This document shows positions 18,868-26,952 of a stretch of 64,000 nt of DNA, in pieces. The stretch is from contig NZ_CP064939.1 of NCBI RefSeq assembly GCF_015679185.1, forward strand, positions 930,001 to 994,000, written 5' to 3'. The notes beneath the pieces were generated by a model. That model was not told where the DNA came from, made no database searches, and worked only from the letters and a program-made list of their open reading frames with translations. The stretch's first letter is position 1. Every line of letters starts with the position of its first letter. A program made the translations under genes and the position numbers. This DNA is from Pedobacter endophyticus (GTDB lineage: Bacteria > Bacteroidota > Bacteroidia > Sphingobacteriales > Sphingobacteriaceae).

Positions 18868-19065
18868 CTATATCTTCTTCACGTTAACAGCTTGTAGTCC
18901 CTTTCTTCCTTCAGCGACTTCAAATTCTACGCTATCATTTTCTCTTAAACTATCTATTCCGCCCAAAACATCTTTGAAATGGACAAATAAATCTTTATTG
19001 TCTTCTTGAACAATAAATCCAAAACCTTTTTCGGTGTTAAACCATTTGACTTTTCCGGTTGCCAT
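18868..19065 (-). CDS. cspA: Cold shock protein (CspA family)
   Basis: 65 residues, a single OB-fold cold shock domain that binds single-stranded RNA/DNA and melts RNA structure. RNP1 (KGFGFI, 13-18) and RNP2 (LFVHF, 26-30) are intact, with the usual start MATGKVKWFN. It is monocistronic with its own terminator. The A/T-rich leader upstream (19066-19140) could hold thermoregulated structure, but I cannot show it. Confidence 0.96.
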   Translation of the reverse strand: MATGKVKWFNTEKGFGFIVQEDNKDLFVHFKDVLGGIDSLRENDSVEFEVAEGRKGLQAVNVKKI

Positions 19066-19271
19066 AAAAATAAAAAAATTGTATAAAATAATTAAACCCT
19101 TAAGTTTTGATCAGGTATTTCATTCAATCGAATTATTATTTTCAGGAAAAACAACCAGATTAAGGACGAATATTGAAGCAAAACCTACCAAATATAATAA
19201 TTTGCTTTAAAAATTCAACCCGGCCGAAATATTTTGAAAAAAATTCTCTTTAAAACGTAAAAAAAATGGTT

Positions 19272-19907
19272 TTACTTATTTGGTTGCGGCGTAGTACGCA
19301 GGTATGGTTTGATAACCTTGTGTCCTTTTGGAAATTTACCCGCTATTTCTTCAGTTTTTATGCTGTTTACCACAATTACATCGTCGCCGTCTTGCCAGTC
19401 GGCCGGAGTTGCTACGCTATAATTTGCAGTAAGTTGTAACGAATCGATCACCCTTAACACTTCATTAAAGTTTCGCCCGGTCGATGCTGGGTATGTGATC
19501 ATTAGTTTTACCTTTTTATCGGGGCTGATTACGAAAAGCGATCTTACAGTCAACGTTTCTGAAGCGTTTGGATGAATCATATCGTACAAATTCGCAACCG
19601 TTTTATCGGGATCGGCGATAATCGGAAACTCAACATTCGTGTTCTGCGTCTCATTAATGTCGTTGATCCAGCCTTTATGCGATTCTGCCGAATCGACGCT
19701 TAACGCCAGTACTTTTACATTGCGTTTTGCAAATTCATCTTTTAACGAAGCGGTACGTCCGAGCTCCGTAGTGCAAACTGGTGTGTAATCTGCAGGGTGC
19801 GAAAACAAAACTCCCCAACTATCGCCGAGGTATTCATAAAAATCGATTGTTCCAATTGATGTATCGGCCGTAAAATTCGGGGCTACATCGCCTAATCTTA
19901 TACTCAT
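19272..19907 (-). CDS. Peroxiredoxin, 1-Cys Prx6 type
   Basis: A 211-residue thioredoxin-fold peroxidase. The peroxidatic Cys45 lies in HPADYTPVCTTELG, and Thr42 and a downstream Arg complete the active site. The extended C-terminal dimerisation domain (about 155-211, TPADWQDGDDVIV) is typical of the Prx6 subfamily. It reduces H2O2 or organic peroxides in the cytoplasm. Monocistronic; regulation not visible. Confidence 0.93.
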   Translation of the reverse strand: MSIRLGDVAPNFTADTSIGTIDFYEYLGDSWGVLFSHPADYTPVCTTELGRTASLKDEFAKRNVKVLALSVDSAESHKGWINDINETQNTNVEFPIIADPDKTVANLYDMIHPNASETLTVRSLFVISPDKKVKLMITYPASTGRNFNEVLRVIDSLQLTANYSVATPADWQDGDDVIVVNSIKTEEIAGKFPKGHKVIKPYLRTTPQPNK

Positions 19908-20233
19908 AATATTATTGTTTTAATGTTGATATAAACAAATCTAATCAATACCATACTAAATACATAGATATTCTATTATTTAGACAGAAAAATTATAAAC
20001 CGTTATAATTGGCGCTAAATGTAAGCTTTGCTTAGCGGCCACGGCATGCAAAGCTTGATGCGGCATTTTTCTGGTTTGATGTTCATGATATAAAGATCAC
20101 GAATCATGTTGGTGAGGGCGAGCGTTCATTGCAGGCATTTATTTGCGCTTTGCCTGGCTGCCACGCCGTGCTGAAGTCGATTAAGTATACCGCCGCGATT
20201 GGAAAACGAGCACTCCGCAGCGGTAGCGGCTTT
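19908..20233. other. Intergenic region, no gene
   Basis: No gene recognised in about 325 bp. There are scattered GC-rich inverted pieces (for example AGCGGCCACGGCATG and GCTGCCACGCCGTG) that look like a decayed repeat. Confidence 0.35.
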
Positions 20234-20271
20234 AACAAAAAAACCCTGAAGATATTTATCAACAGGGTTTC
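20234..20271 (-). terminator. Terminator of the sigma factor/protease operon
   Basis: Minus-strand stem AAACCCTG (20270-20263) / CAGGGTTT (20248-20241), followed by TTTTTTG. It lies about 27 bp after the stop of the protease gene. Confidence 0.7.
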
Positions 20272-20297
20272 AAGAATATTAATTATTGGGGGTTAAA

Positions 20298-21401
20298 CTA
20301 GTTATATGCTTTGATCATGAAAACATAATCTTGCAATTTTTCGATTTGCTTGGTCCGTTTTAAACCTGATAAAGCGCTTTTCTTACTGGCCGAAAGCTTA
20401 TTCTTACCTAACGAATCTTGAGGGATTGCCCGCATGGCCTCTAAAATGTACTTCGATTTGATGGCAAAAGCAGCACCCTCTGTCTGGTCGGGCTTTCCGC
20501 TAATAATTCCGACCAAATTTCCGTTGTTATCAAGAAGCGGCCCTCCGCTGTTTCCTGGGTTTACCGGGATAGACACCTGATATTGAGTCGTATCGCCAAT
20601 AAAACCATTTTTAGAGCTCACATATCCTTCTCCCAAAACGGCATCATCTTTAGAGTAGCCGAGGGTGTAAACAACCTCGCCTATGCTGCTGGTGCTTCGC
20701 TTAATAGTATATGGAATGGCAGAAAGTGTACTGAAACTTTCGTCGCTAATCTTTAAAATGGCTATATCGTTCTGCGGATCGGTATAAGTGGCCTTAACCT
20801 TAAACGATTCGCCTTTGCTGTTTTGCACATAAAGTGAATCGGCGCCTTTAATTACATGCAAATTGGTTAAAATATAACCATTTGATGAAATAGCGAACCC
20901 TGTACCTCCGAAATTGGCGGGACTGGTGTTTTTGTTCTGTGTATCGTTCGAGTTTGTAGACTGTATGGTTCTGATAAGATCTTTTGTTGAGGTTTTTACC
21001 CGCGAAAGCTCCCTGCTCATTTGGCTATAACGAATATCTTGCTTGGTATTGTGCTGAATTGAATAAACAGACACCAAAGATAAAATAAGAAAAGATGCGG
21101 CAATGGCAATTGCCGACTGGTGTTTGCGCCACAACTGCACCACTTTAGATGGATGCGGTTTTAAAGCGTTTGCGAGTGTTTCTACATCGATTTCTTCGTG
21201 TATATTGTTCAATTGTTCTTTCAGGCGAAGCTGTGCGGCAAACATTTCCATAGCTTCTAAAAAGTACTTGTGCGAAACCACTTTATGGTCTACCGTAGCA
21301 TCATTTCTGCGTAATTGTTCAAAGGCTTCTTGTTCCTGAGGATTAAGTTTACCCAAAAGATAGTCTTCAATAATTGCATCTAACTCCAAATCGTTTCTCA
21401 T
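20298..21401 (-). CDS. Membrane-anchored trypsin-like protease with anti-sigma-like N-terminus
   Basis: 367 residues from the ATG at 21401 (MRNDLELDAIIEDYLLGKLN). Residues 1-90 are a cytoplasmic alpha-helical segment of the anti-sigma type (EDYLLGKLNPQEQEAFEQ). A single membrane helix follows at about 96-115. The periplasmic part is a trypsin/DegP-like domain with a complete triad: His182 (LTNLHVI), Asp212 (QNDIAIL) and Ser285 (GNSGGPL). No PDZ domain is seen. It starts 8 bp after the sigma factor stop, so it is very likely the sigma factor's membrane partner. Family knowledge supports S1C proteases; the sigma-control role is inference from fusion and context. Confidence 0.85.
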   Translation of the reverse strand: MRNDLELDAIIEDYLLGKLNPQEQEAFEQLRRNDATVDHKVVSHKYFLEAMEMFAAQLRLKEQLNNIHEEIDVETLANALKPHPSKVVQLWRKHQSAIAIAASFLILSLVSVYSIQHNTKQDIRYSQMSRELSRVKTSTKDLIRTIQSTNSNDTQNKNTSPANFGGTGFAISSNGYILTNLHVIKGADSLYVQNSKGESFKVKATYTDPQNDIAILKISDESFSTLSAIPYTIKRSTSSIGEVVYTLGYSKDDAVLGEGYVSSKNGFIGDTTQYQVSIPVNPGNSGGPLLDNNGNLVGIISGKPDQTEGAAFAIKSKYILEAMRAIPQDSLGKNKLSASKKSALSGLKRTKQIEKLQDYVFMIKAYN

Positions 21402-21409
21402 TTCAATTA

Positions 21410-21976
21410 CTATGGTTGAAAAAATATTTTCTTTAATCTTTGCAGGCACTTATATTTCTGTGTTTTTGCGTTGTCGGTATTGGTATAGCCAAACTTTTCG
21501 CAAATATCCTGCATGGATAAATTGTGTATATAAAAGTCCTGAATAATGGTTTTGCAGGGCTCGCCTAAGTGCTCAAGCGCCGATTGCATTTTAACAAAGT
21601 GCAAATCCCGCTCCTCGTGCTGTTCTACATCTTCATCAACAATTAAAACATCTTCATAATCGGTAATGTTGCCGGTTTTTTTGCTGTTATGGCTTAGTTT
21701 CTTTAGCCAAATGCGCCTGCACACCGAATAAATGTAGGTTTTTAACTTGCTGCTTAGTTCGAAATCTCCTTTCTTAACCTTATTGTACAAGATGATTATA
21801 GCCTCCTGATAAACGTCTTTTGCATCATCCTCATCGCCATTGTTGTTAAGGATAAACTGCAAAATCATTGCATAATTGGCCTTATACAATTTGTTAAGTG
21901 TATCTTCCGAGTTATTTAGAATCCCTAAAATAACCTCTCTATCTGTTGGAACTGAACTCTTTAAACTATTATTCAC
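21410..21976 (-). CDS. ECF-type RNA polymerase sigma factor
   Basis: 188 residues, with region 2 (ILQFILNNNGDEDDAKDVYQ, then EAIIILYNKV) and region 4 (LSMQDICEKFGYTNTDNAKT) as in group 4 sigma factors. An acidic linker (about 108-125) separates them. The start is GTG at 21976. It is the first gene of an operon with the anti-sigma/protease fusion. The divergent lipoprotein array begins about 200 bp away and shares an unusual promoter block, so it is a possible target. Confidence 0.9.
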   Translation of the reverse strand: MNNSLKSSVPTDREVILGILNNSEDTLNKLYKANYAMILQFILNNNGDEDDAKDVYQEAIIILYNKVKKGDFELSSKLKTYIYSVCRRIWLKKLSHNSKKTGNITDYEDVLIVDEDVEQHEERDLHFVKMQSALEHLGEPCKTIIQDFYIHNLSMQDICEKFGYTNTDNAKTQKYKCLQRLKKIFFQP

Positions 21977-22116
21977 TAGTTAATACATTTTTCTTTAAAT
22001 AGTAACCCAATATTAGATAAAAAAAATATTAATGCTGCTATGTATTCCTTAATACATTCGGAAGGTTAACGGTAACCTTGTGGAAGCGAAAAAATATTTT
22101 CACTTTTTTTATAATT

Positions 22117-22142
22117 ATCGGGTTACCTTTTTACCTTTGCGG
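22117..22142 (+). promoter_or_regulatory. Conserved promoter block of lipoprotein copy 1
   Basis: TCGGGTTACCTTTTT directly followed by TACCTTTG (22132-22139), which fits the TAnnTTTG -7 element. The block recurs upstream of all four paralogs (22481, 22842, 23254), usually 38-39 bp before the ATG. Confidence 0.6.
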
Positions 22143-22180
22143 CATTAAAACTAAAATTATCCACTAAAAAATTTCGAAAA

Positions 22181-22402
22181 ATGAAAAATGCATTCAAATT
22201 AGGCTTCTTAGCATTAGCTTTATCTTTATCAGTTGTTGCTTGTAACTCAGAAAAAAAAGCTGATGGCGCTGATACTACTTTAACTGATTCTTCTACTATC
22301 GTTACTGATACTACTTCAGTTGATACAACTGTTAACGATTCTACAGTTAAAGATACTACTGTAAAAGCTACTACTACAACTACTGAAGAAGTTAAGCACT
22401 AG
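22181..22402 (+). CDS. Small Asp/Thr-rich lipoprotein, tandem copy 1
   Basis: 73 residues. The signal peptide MKNAFKLGFLALALSLS ends in the lipobox V-V-A-C (Cys21), then N-S-E-K-K. The mature part is low complexity, almost only D, T, S, V and K (DTT/DST repeats), and would be an extended acidic thread on the envelope. Function unknown. It is transcribed alone from the conserved block at 22117 and ends at a strong terminator. Nearly identical in its first 30 codons to the next two copies. Confidence 0.85.
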   Translation: MKNAFKLGFLALALSLSVVACNSEKKADGADTTLTDSSTIVTDTTSVDTTVNDSTVKDTTVKATTTTTEEVKH

Positions 22403-22415
22403 TTTAAACTTGTTA

Positions 22416-22455
22416 TAAAAAATGGGCCTCAGGTTAACTTTGAGGCCCATTTTTA
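22416..22455 (+). terminator. Terminator after lipoprotein copy 1
   Basis: Stem AAATGGGCCTCA / TGAGGCCCATTT (around an 8-nt loop) followed by TTTATTTT. Confidence 0.9.
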
Positions 22456-22480
22456 TTTTATCGGTTTTTTTTAAAAAATT

Positions 22481-22506
22481 ATTGGGTTACCTTTTCTTAT
22501 TTGCGG
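22481..22506 (+). promoter_or_regulatory. Conserved promoter block of lipoprotein copy 2
   Basis: TTGGGTTACCTTTTCTTATT then TGCGG; same layout and same 38-bp distance to the ATG as copy 1. Confidence 0.55.
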
Positions 22507-22544
22507 CATTAACCGTTAAACTTATTACTAAAAGAAATTACAAA

Positions 22545-22766
22545 ATGAAAAATGCATTCAAATTAGGCTTCTTAGCTCTAGCTTTATCTTTATCAGTTGT
22601 TGCTTGTAACTCAGAAAAAAAAGCAGACGGTGCTGATACTACTATGACTGATTCTTCTACTATCGTTACTGACACAACTGGTGTTGATACAATGGTTAAT
22701 GATTCTACAGTTAAAGATACTACTGTAAAAGCTACTACTACAACTACTGAAGAAGTTAAACACTAG
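22545..22766 (+). CDS. Small Asp/Thr-rich lipoprotein, tandem copy 2
   Basis: 73 residues from the ATG at 22545; the frame is open further upstream, but only this start aligns with the paralogs and gives a signal peptide. It differs from copy 1 at a few positions (for example L to M and T to M changes in the D/T region). Same lipobox V-V-A-C and the same C-terminal TTTTTEEVKH. Own promoter block and terminator. Function unknown. Confidence 0.85.
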   Translation: MKNAFKLGFLALALSLSVVACNSEKKADGADTTMTDSSTIVTDTTGVDTMVNDSTVKDTTVKATTTTTEEVKH

Positions 22767-22784
22767 TTTTAAATCCAGTTATAA

Positions 22785-22820
22785 GAAATGGTCTTAAATT
22801 AATTTTTAAGACCATTTTTT
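22785..22820 (+). terminator. Terminator after lipoprotein copy 2
   Basis: Stem AAATGGTCTTAAA / TTTAAGACCATTT followed by a T run. Confidence 0.88.
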
Positions 22821-22841
22821 TTTAGTTACTTTTTTTTATTT

Positions 22842-22867
22842 ATCGGGTTACCTTTTTGCATTTACGG
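22842..22867 (+). promoter_or_regulatory. Conserved promoter block of lipoprotein copy 3
   Basis: ATCGGGTTACCTTTTTGCAT then TTACGG, 39 bp before the ATG. Confidence 0.55.
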
Positions 22868-22906
22868 TATTAAGCTGTAATTAATTACTTAAAAGAAATT
22901 TCAAAA

Positions 22907-23125
22907 ATGAAAAATGCATTCAAATTAGGCTTTTTAGCTTTAGCTTTATCTTTATCAGTTGTTGCTTGTAACTCAGAAAAAAAAGCTGATGGCGCTGATA
23001 CTACTTTAACTGACTCTTCAGCTATCGTTACTGACAGCACTACTATGGACACTACTGTTTCTGACTCTACAGTTAAAGATACTACTGTTGCTGTAACTAC
23101 AGAAAAAACTGAAGTTAAACACTAA
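22907..23125 (+). CDS. Small Asp/Thr-rich lipoprotein, tandem copy 3
   Basis: 72 residues; the signal peptide and first mature residues are identical to copies 1 and 2. The D/T/S-rich tail has diverged (DSTTMDTTVSDSTVKDTTVA) and ends KTEVKH. It has its own promoter block and terminator. The pattern of a conserved signal region and a drifting repeat-like tail points to tandem duplication with relaxed constraint on the tail. Confidence 0.85.
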   Translation: MKNAFKLGFLALALSLSVVACNSEKKADGADTTLTDSSAIVTDSTTMDTTVSDSTVKDTTVAVTTEKTEVKH

Positions 23126-23140
23126 TTTAACTTACCAATA

Positions 23141-23176
23141 CAAAAAGGCTTTAAGTTCGCTTAGAGCCTTTTTTGT
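23141..23176 (+). terminator. Terminator after lipoprotein copy 3
   Basis: Stem AAAAGGCTTTAA / TTAGAGCCTTTT (one mismatch) with a T run. Confidence 0.82.
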
Positions 23177-23253
23177 TTATAAACATTTTCGTTTAGCTTT
23201 TTTTTCTGTGTTTGATCATCTTTTCAACGGTGATTTAACTTTTTTATGAACTT

Positions 23254-23279
23254 TTTCGGGTTACCTTTTTATTTTTCGG
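23254..23279 (+). promoter_or_regulatory. Conserved promoter block of lipoprotein copy 4
   Basis: TCGGGTTACCTTTTTATTTT then TCGG; the distance to the ATG is longer (49 bp). Confidence 0.5.
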
Positions 23280-23328
23280 GTATAAACGATTAAGTAATTA
23301 ATTAAACCCACAACAAAATCAAGAAAAA

Positions 23329-23520
23329 ATGAAAAATTCATTCAAATTAGGCTTTTTAGCTTTAGCTTTATCTTTAACAGTTGCTGCTTGCGGTTCAGAC
23401 AAGAAAGCTGATGGCGCTGATTCAACCATGAGTGATAGCACTGTTGTTGATACCACAATGCAAGATTCAACTACAATGGACACTACTACTACAATGGATA
23501 CCACTGCAACCAAAATGTAG
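23329..23520 (+). CDS. Small Asp/Thr-rich lipoprotein, tandem copy 4 (most diverged)
   Basis: 63 residues. Signal peptide MKNSFKLGFLALALSLT and lipobox V-A-A-C, then G-S-D-K-K in place of N-S-E-K-K. The tail is shorter (DSTMSDSTVVDTTMQDSTTM...) and lacks the EVKH end. Own promoter block and a perfect terminator. Same family, unknown function. Confidence 0.85.
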   Translation: MKNSFKLGFLALALSLTVAACGSDKKADGADSTMSDSTVVDTTMQDSTTMDTTTTMDTTATKM

Positions 23521-23536
23521 TTTTTAGCTCTTTAAA

Positions 23537-23572
23537 CAAAAAGGCTTTAGGTAAAACCTAAAGCCTTTTTGT
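23537..23572 (+). terminator. Terminator after lipoprotein copy 4
   Basis: Perfect stem AAAAAGGCTTTAGG / CCTAAAGCCTTTTT with a 5-nt loop (TAAAA) and a T run. Confidence 0.92.
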
Positions 23573-23614
23573 TTTTTACGGATATTGGTAGACCATAATT
23601 CAATCAAATAATCG

Positions 23615-23622
23615 TATTTTTG
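23615..23622 (+). promoter_or_regulatory. Candidate -7 element of purB
   Basis: TATTTTTG fits TAnnTTTG and lies 22 bp before the purB ATG. Confidence 0.45.
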
Positions 23623-23644
23623 CGGCAAAATTATAATCCGCATA

Positions 23645-24991
23645 ATGAATTTAACATCGCTACAAGCAATTTCACCAGTTGATGGTCGTTACAGAAAAAC
23701 AACCGAGCAATTGTCGTCCTATTTTTCAGAAGAAGCGTTAATAAAATACCGCGTTTTTGTAGAGATAGAATATTTTATTGCATTGTGCGATATTAATTTG
23801 CCGGGCTTAGCGCAGTTTGATAAAAATTTATACGGAGAACTTCGCAGCATACACCAAAATTTTTCTGAAACAGATGCTTTAACGATCAAGGAAACTGAAA
23901 AGGTAACCAATCATGATGTTAAAGCAGTCGAATATTTCATTAAAGGCAAGTTTGATGGGCTTGGCCTTCAGGAATACAAAGAATTTATCCATTTTGGATT
24001 GACTTCTCAAGATATCAACAATACCGCCATCCCCTATTCAATTAAACTGGCTCTAAACGAAAGCTATTACCCGGCAATTGCAGCCTTAATTGAGAAAATT
24101 GACGCATTGGCTACCGAATGGAAAGATATTCCGATGCTGGCTCATACCCACGGACAGCCGGCCTCGCCGACTAAACTGGGCAAAGAATTTTTGGTTTTTG
24201 CTGAACGCTTAAAAATACAGGTTGAAGCGTTGAAGGCAATACCAAATAGTGCCAAATTTGGCGGTGCCACGGGTAATTTCAACGCACATCACATTGCTTA
24301 TCCACAAGTTAACTGGGTAGATTTTTCTAATGGCTTTGTTAACAATACTTTGGGCTTAAAACGGGCCCAGTACACCACGCAGATTGAGCATTACGATCAG
24401 TTTGCGGCCCAATGCGATGCCTTGAAACGCATAAATAACATCATTATCGACTTAGATCGCGATATCTGGACGTACATTTCAAAAAATTATTTTAAGCAAA
24501 AAATAAAGGCTGGTGAGATCGGCTCATCGGCTATGCCGCATAAAGTTAATCCGATCGACTTTGAAAATGCGGAGGGCAACGCCGGAATTGCCAATGCATT
24601 ATTCGAATTTTTTGCTGCGAAGCTCCCAATTTCGAGATTACAAAGGGACTTAACGGATTCGACTGTACTGAGAAATATTGGCGTACCGTTCGGACACACG
24701 TTGATTGCCATAAATGCAACCTTGCGTGGATTAAACAAGATTTTGCTGAACGAAACAGCTTTGAACGCCGATTTGGAAGATAACTGGGCGGTAGTTGCAG
24801 AGGCGATTCAAACGGTTTTGCGCAGAGAAAATTATCCAAATCCGTACGAAGCGCTGAAAGAGTTGACCCGCACGAATTCAAAAATAAACGCGGCGAGCAT
24901 TGCTGATTTTATTAGCGGCCTGGACGTTGCTGAACCGATCAAGGCACAATTAAGAACAATTACTCCTTTTAATTATACGGGTGTTTTTTAG
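23645..24991 (+). CDS. purB: Adenylosuccinate lyase
   Basis: A 448-residue fumarase/aspartase-superfamily enzyme. It catalyses two fumarate-releasing steps in purine synthesis: SAICAR to AICAR and adenylosuccinate to AMP. The signature GSSAMPHKVNPIDFE (293-307) carries the catalytic serine (Ser294/295) loop. AHTHGQPASPT (166-176) carries the acid histidine. Length fits the E. coli-type PurB. Monocistronic, far from other pur genes. Confidence 0.97.
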   Translation: MNLTSLQAISPVDGRYRKTTEQLSSYFSEEALIKYRVFVEIEYFIALCDINLPGLAQFDKNLYGELRSIHQNFSETDALTIKETEKVTNHDVKAVEYFIKGKFDGLGLQEYKEFIHFGLTSQDINNTAIPYSIKLALNESYYPAIAALIEKIDALATEWKDIPMLAHTHGQPASPTKLGKEFLVFAERLKIQVEALKAIPNSAKFGGATGNFNAHHIAYPQVNWVDFSNGFVNNTLGLKRAQYTTQIEHYDQFAAQCDALKRINNIIIDLDRDIWTYISKNYFKQKIKAGEIGSSAMPHKVNPIDFENAEGNAGIANALFEFFAAKLPISRLQRDLTDSTVLRNIGVPFGHTLIAINATLRGLNKILLNETALNADLEDNWAVVAEAIQTVLRRENYPNPYEALKELTRTNSKINAASIADFISGLDVAEPIKAQLRTITPFNYTGVF

Positions 24992-25403
24992 TGAGAGCAG
25001 CACCAATGTCATTTAGTTAGGAAAAAAACATTGTCACCCCAAGCTGAGTCCAAGGGCGAAGTTTATTTGTTTTTTTCTACAGAAAAGGTCTTCAACTGAG
25101 TTTATCTTGAGCATTTCGACGCTTAATACAAGCTCAAGTCGCAAGGCGAATCCGATAGCTATCGGATCTGAGCTTAGGGCGTCGTTTTGCCTTTTGATAC
25201 AGCCCCTTGAGCGTGGTTATATGATGATGTTGTTTATCAAGTTACACGAAACCTCAATAGTGGTTTTAATCTGTAGCATAAAAATCGATACAAATTACGT
25301 TAAAGAGTTTTTTATGTAAATGTTTCTATTTTAAGCTTAGAACGAAACGATTAAATTGACGCTAAACAGACAGCGTGTACCTTTTTTGTTGGCTACTTAT
25401 TAT
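24992..25403. other. Intergenic region with dispersed repeats
   Basis: No convincing gene in about 410 bp. It contains a CATTGTCACCCCAAGCTGAG fragment and a perfect palindrome ATCCGATAGCTATCGGAT at 25150-25167. Confidence 0.5.
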
Positions 25404-25411
25404 TAATTTTG
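25404..25411 (+). promoter_or_regulatory. Candidate -7 element of the Nfu gene
   Basis: TAATTTTG fits TAnnTTTG and lies 22 bp before the ATG at 25434; the TTGTTGG at about 25386-25392 could be the -33 side. Confidence 0.45.
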
Positions 25412-25433
25412 TGTAATTCAAATTGATTGAGAC

Positions 25434-25985
25434 ATGACGATTAACGTATATACAGAGCAAACTCCGAATCCGGCTACCATGAAATTTATGGTGAACAAGC
25501 TGTTGATAAACGGAAGTGAAGATTTTGCGACTAAAGAAAGTGCAGAACACTCGCCATTTGCTAAAGAGCTGTTTAAGTTTAACTTCGTTTCGGGCGTGTT
25601 TTTCGCCAGTAATTTTGTAACGATTACTAAAACTGATGATGCGGAATGGACGGATATCGAAGCTATTTTAAAAGAGTTTGTTAAAGGTGCGGTAGAATCT
25701 GAACTAAAAATAAAGGAAGCAACTGCAGATGAGGCCCCGAATTTTGAAGGGTCGGAAACAGAAATTAAAATTCAACAGATTTTGCACGATTACGTGCGTC
25801 CTGCGGTTGAACAGGATGGTGGAGCAATTACCTATAAATCTTTTGATGAAGGAGTAGTAACAGTAGAGTTGAGAGGTTCTTGCAGCGGCTGCCCGTCGTC
25901 GACAATTACCCTGAAATCGGGCATTCAAAATCTGCTTCAAAGAATGGTGCCCGAGGTTACCGAAGTGGTTTCTGAGGCTTTATAA
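25434..25985 (+). CDS. Nfu-type iron-sulfur scaffold protein (NifU C-terminal domain)
   Basis: 183 residues. The N-terminal Nfu_N domain (TEQTPNPATMKFMVNK, about 1-85) and the C-terminal NifU-like domain (about 105-183) are separated by an acidic linker. The cluster-binding C-x-x-C lies in RGSCSGCPSSTITLK. It carries Fe-S clusters to apo-proteins in the cytoplasm. It resembles mitochondrial NFU1 in layout. Monocistronic with a clear terminator. Confidence 0.93.
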   Translation: MTINVYTEQTPNPATMKFMVNKLLINGSEDFATKESAEHSPFAKELFKFNFVSGVFFASNFVTITKTDDAEWTDIEAILKEFVKGAVESELKIKEATADEAPNFEGSETEIKIQQILHDYVRPAVEQDGGAITYKSFDEGVVTVELRGSCSGCPSSTITLKSGIQNLLQRMVPEVTEVVSEAL

Positions 25986-26015
25986 TTGAGCATTTTTCAT
26001 TTTTTAATAGATATG

Positions 26016-26048
26016 AAAAGCATGGCTGTATTTAGCCATGCTTTTTTT
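26016..26048 (+). terminator. Terminator of the Nfu gene
   Basis: Perfect stem AAAAGCATGGCT / AGCCATGCTTTT with a T run. Confidence 0.9.
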
Positions 26049-26100
26049 GTTTTGTTCAATAGTTACGAAGCTAAGATTGGCAGCTCCAAACTAAATAGCA

Positions 26101-26892
26101 TTATTTAAAGTGCCTGGTAACTGCTTCTAGTATTTCGGCCGTTAGTTTGCCATTTGTTGCCAAAATTTCCCTTTTATCGAAGTACTGGTTACCACCCGAA
26201 AAATCGTACACTTCTCCGCCTGCTTGTTGAACGATAAAGCATCCGGCTGCAAAATCCCACTGCTGCAGGTTGTATTCGAAAAAAGCATCGAAGCGCCCGC
26301 ATGCGGTATATACCAAATCGATCGCGGCGGCGCCGATACGACGCAGGCCATGCGTTTTTTGCATCATCTCTTCTAAAAGACGTAAATATTGCGCTTGCTT
26401 ATCAAACTGATAATATGGAAAACCCGTGGCCAACAGGCTCGATTTTAAATCGGGGTTTACAGAGACCCTGATTTCCTTTTTATTCAAAAAAGCATTTCCG
26501 CCTTTATATGAGTAGAACATTTCGCCGCGGTTTAACTCGTAAACTACGCCGATTACGGGCATATTATCCTCATACAAGGCAACGCTGATTCCGTATGCCG
26601 GAATACCGTGGATAAAGTTTGTTGTACCATCTAAAGGATCGATTATCCACTGAAAGGTTTTCCCGGTCCTTGAGATTGTTTTTTCTTCTGTAATAAAACC
26701 AGCATCGGGAATCAATTTCTCCAGATTCTGAACCAATTTTTGCTCGGCTGTTTTGTCAACATACGAGACCATATCGTTTAAACCCTTGTACTCAATTTTC
26801 GTGGCATCGAATTGCAAAGATTCTTTACGGATAAAATTCCCCGTAAGCCTTACAACTGATATTACCTTGTTGCATAGTAATTCGTAATTCAT
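26101..26892 (-). CDS. suhB: Inositol monophosphatase family protein
   Basis: A 263-residue Mg-dependent phosphatase. Metal-binding motifs are EEKT (about 68-71), DPLDGTTNFIHGIP (about 86-99) and WDFAAGCFIVQQAGG near residue 220. It hydrolyses myo-inositol-1-phosphate or related sugar phosphates; in some bacteria SuhB also affects rRNA transcription. It lies downstream of lgt on the same strand with a 60-bp gap. The family is certain; the physiological substrate is inferred. Confidence 0.9.
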   Translation of the reverse strand: MNYELLCNKVISVVRLTGNFIRKESLQFDATKIEYKGLNDMVSYVDKTAEQKLVQNLEKLIPDAGFITEEKTISRTGKTFQWIIDPLDGTTNFIHGIPAYGISVALYEDNMPVIGVVYELNRGEMFYSYKGGNAFLNKKEIRVSVNPDLKSSLLATGFPYYQFDKQAQYLRLLEEMMQKTHGLRRIGAAAIDLVYTACGRFDAFFEYNLQQWDFAAGCFIVQQAGGEVYDFSGGNQYFDKREILATNGKLTAEILEAVTRHFK

Positions 26893-26952
26893 AACTTTTT
26901 AACAAAAAACCGATTAAGGTTGTTGGCATAAATATGAAATTATGCGCAATGC

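Noticed and set aside
25107..25319. 70-codon plus-strand frame upstream of the Nfu gene
   Set aside because: It covers dispersed repeats and a palindrome; composition is not protein-like.
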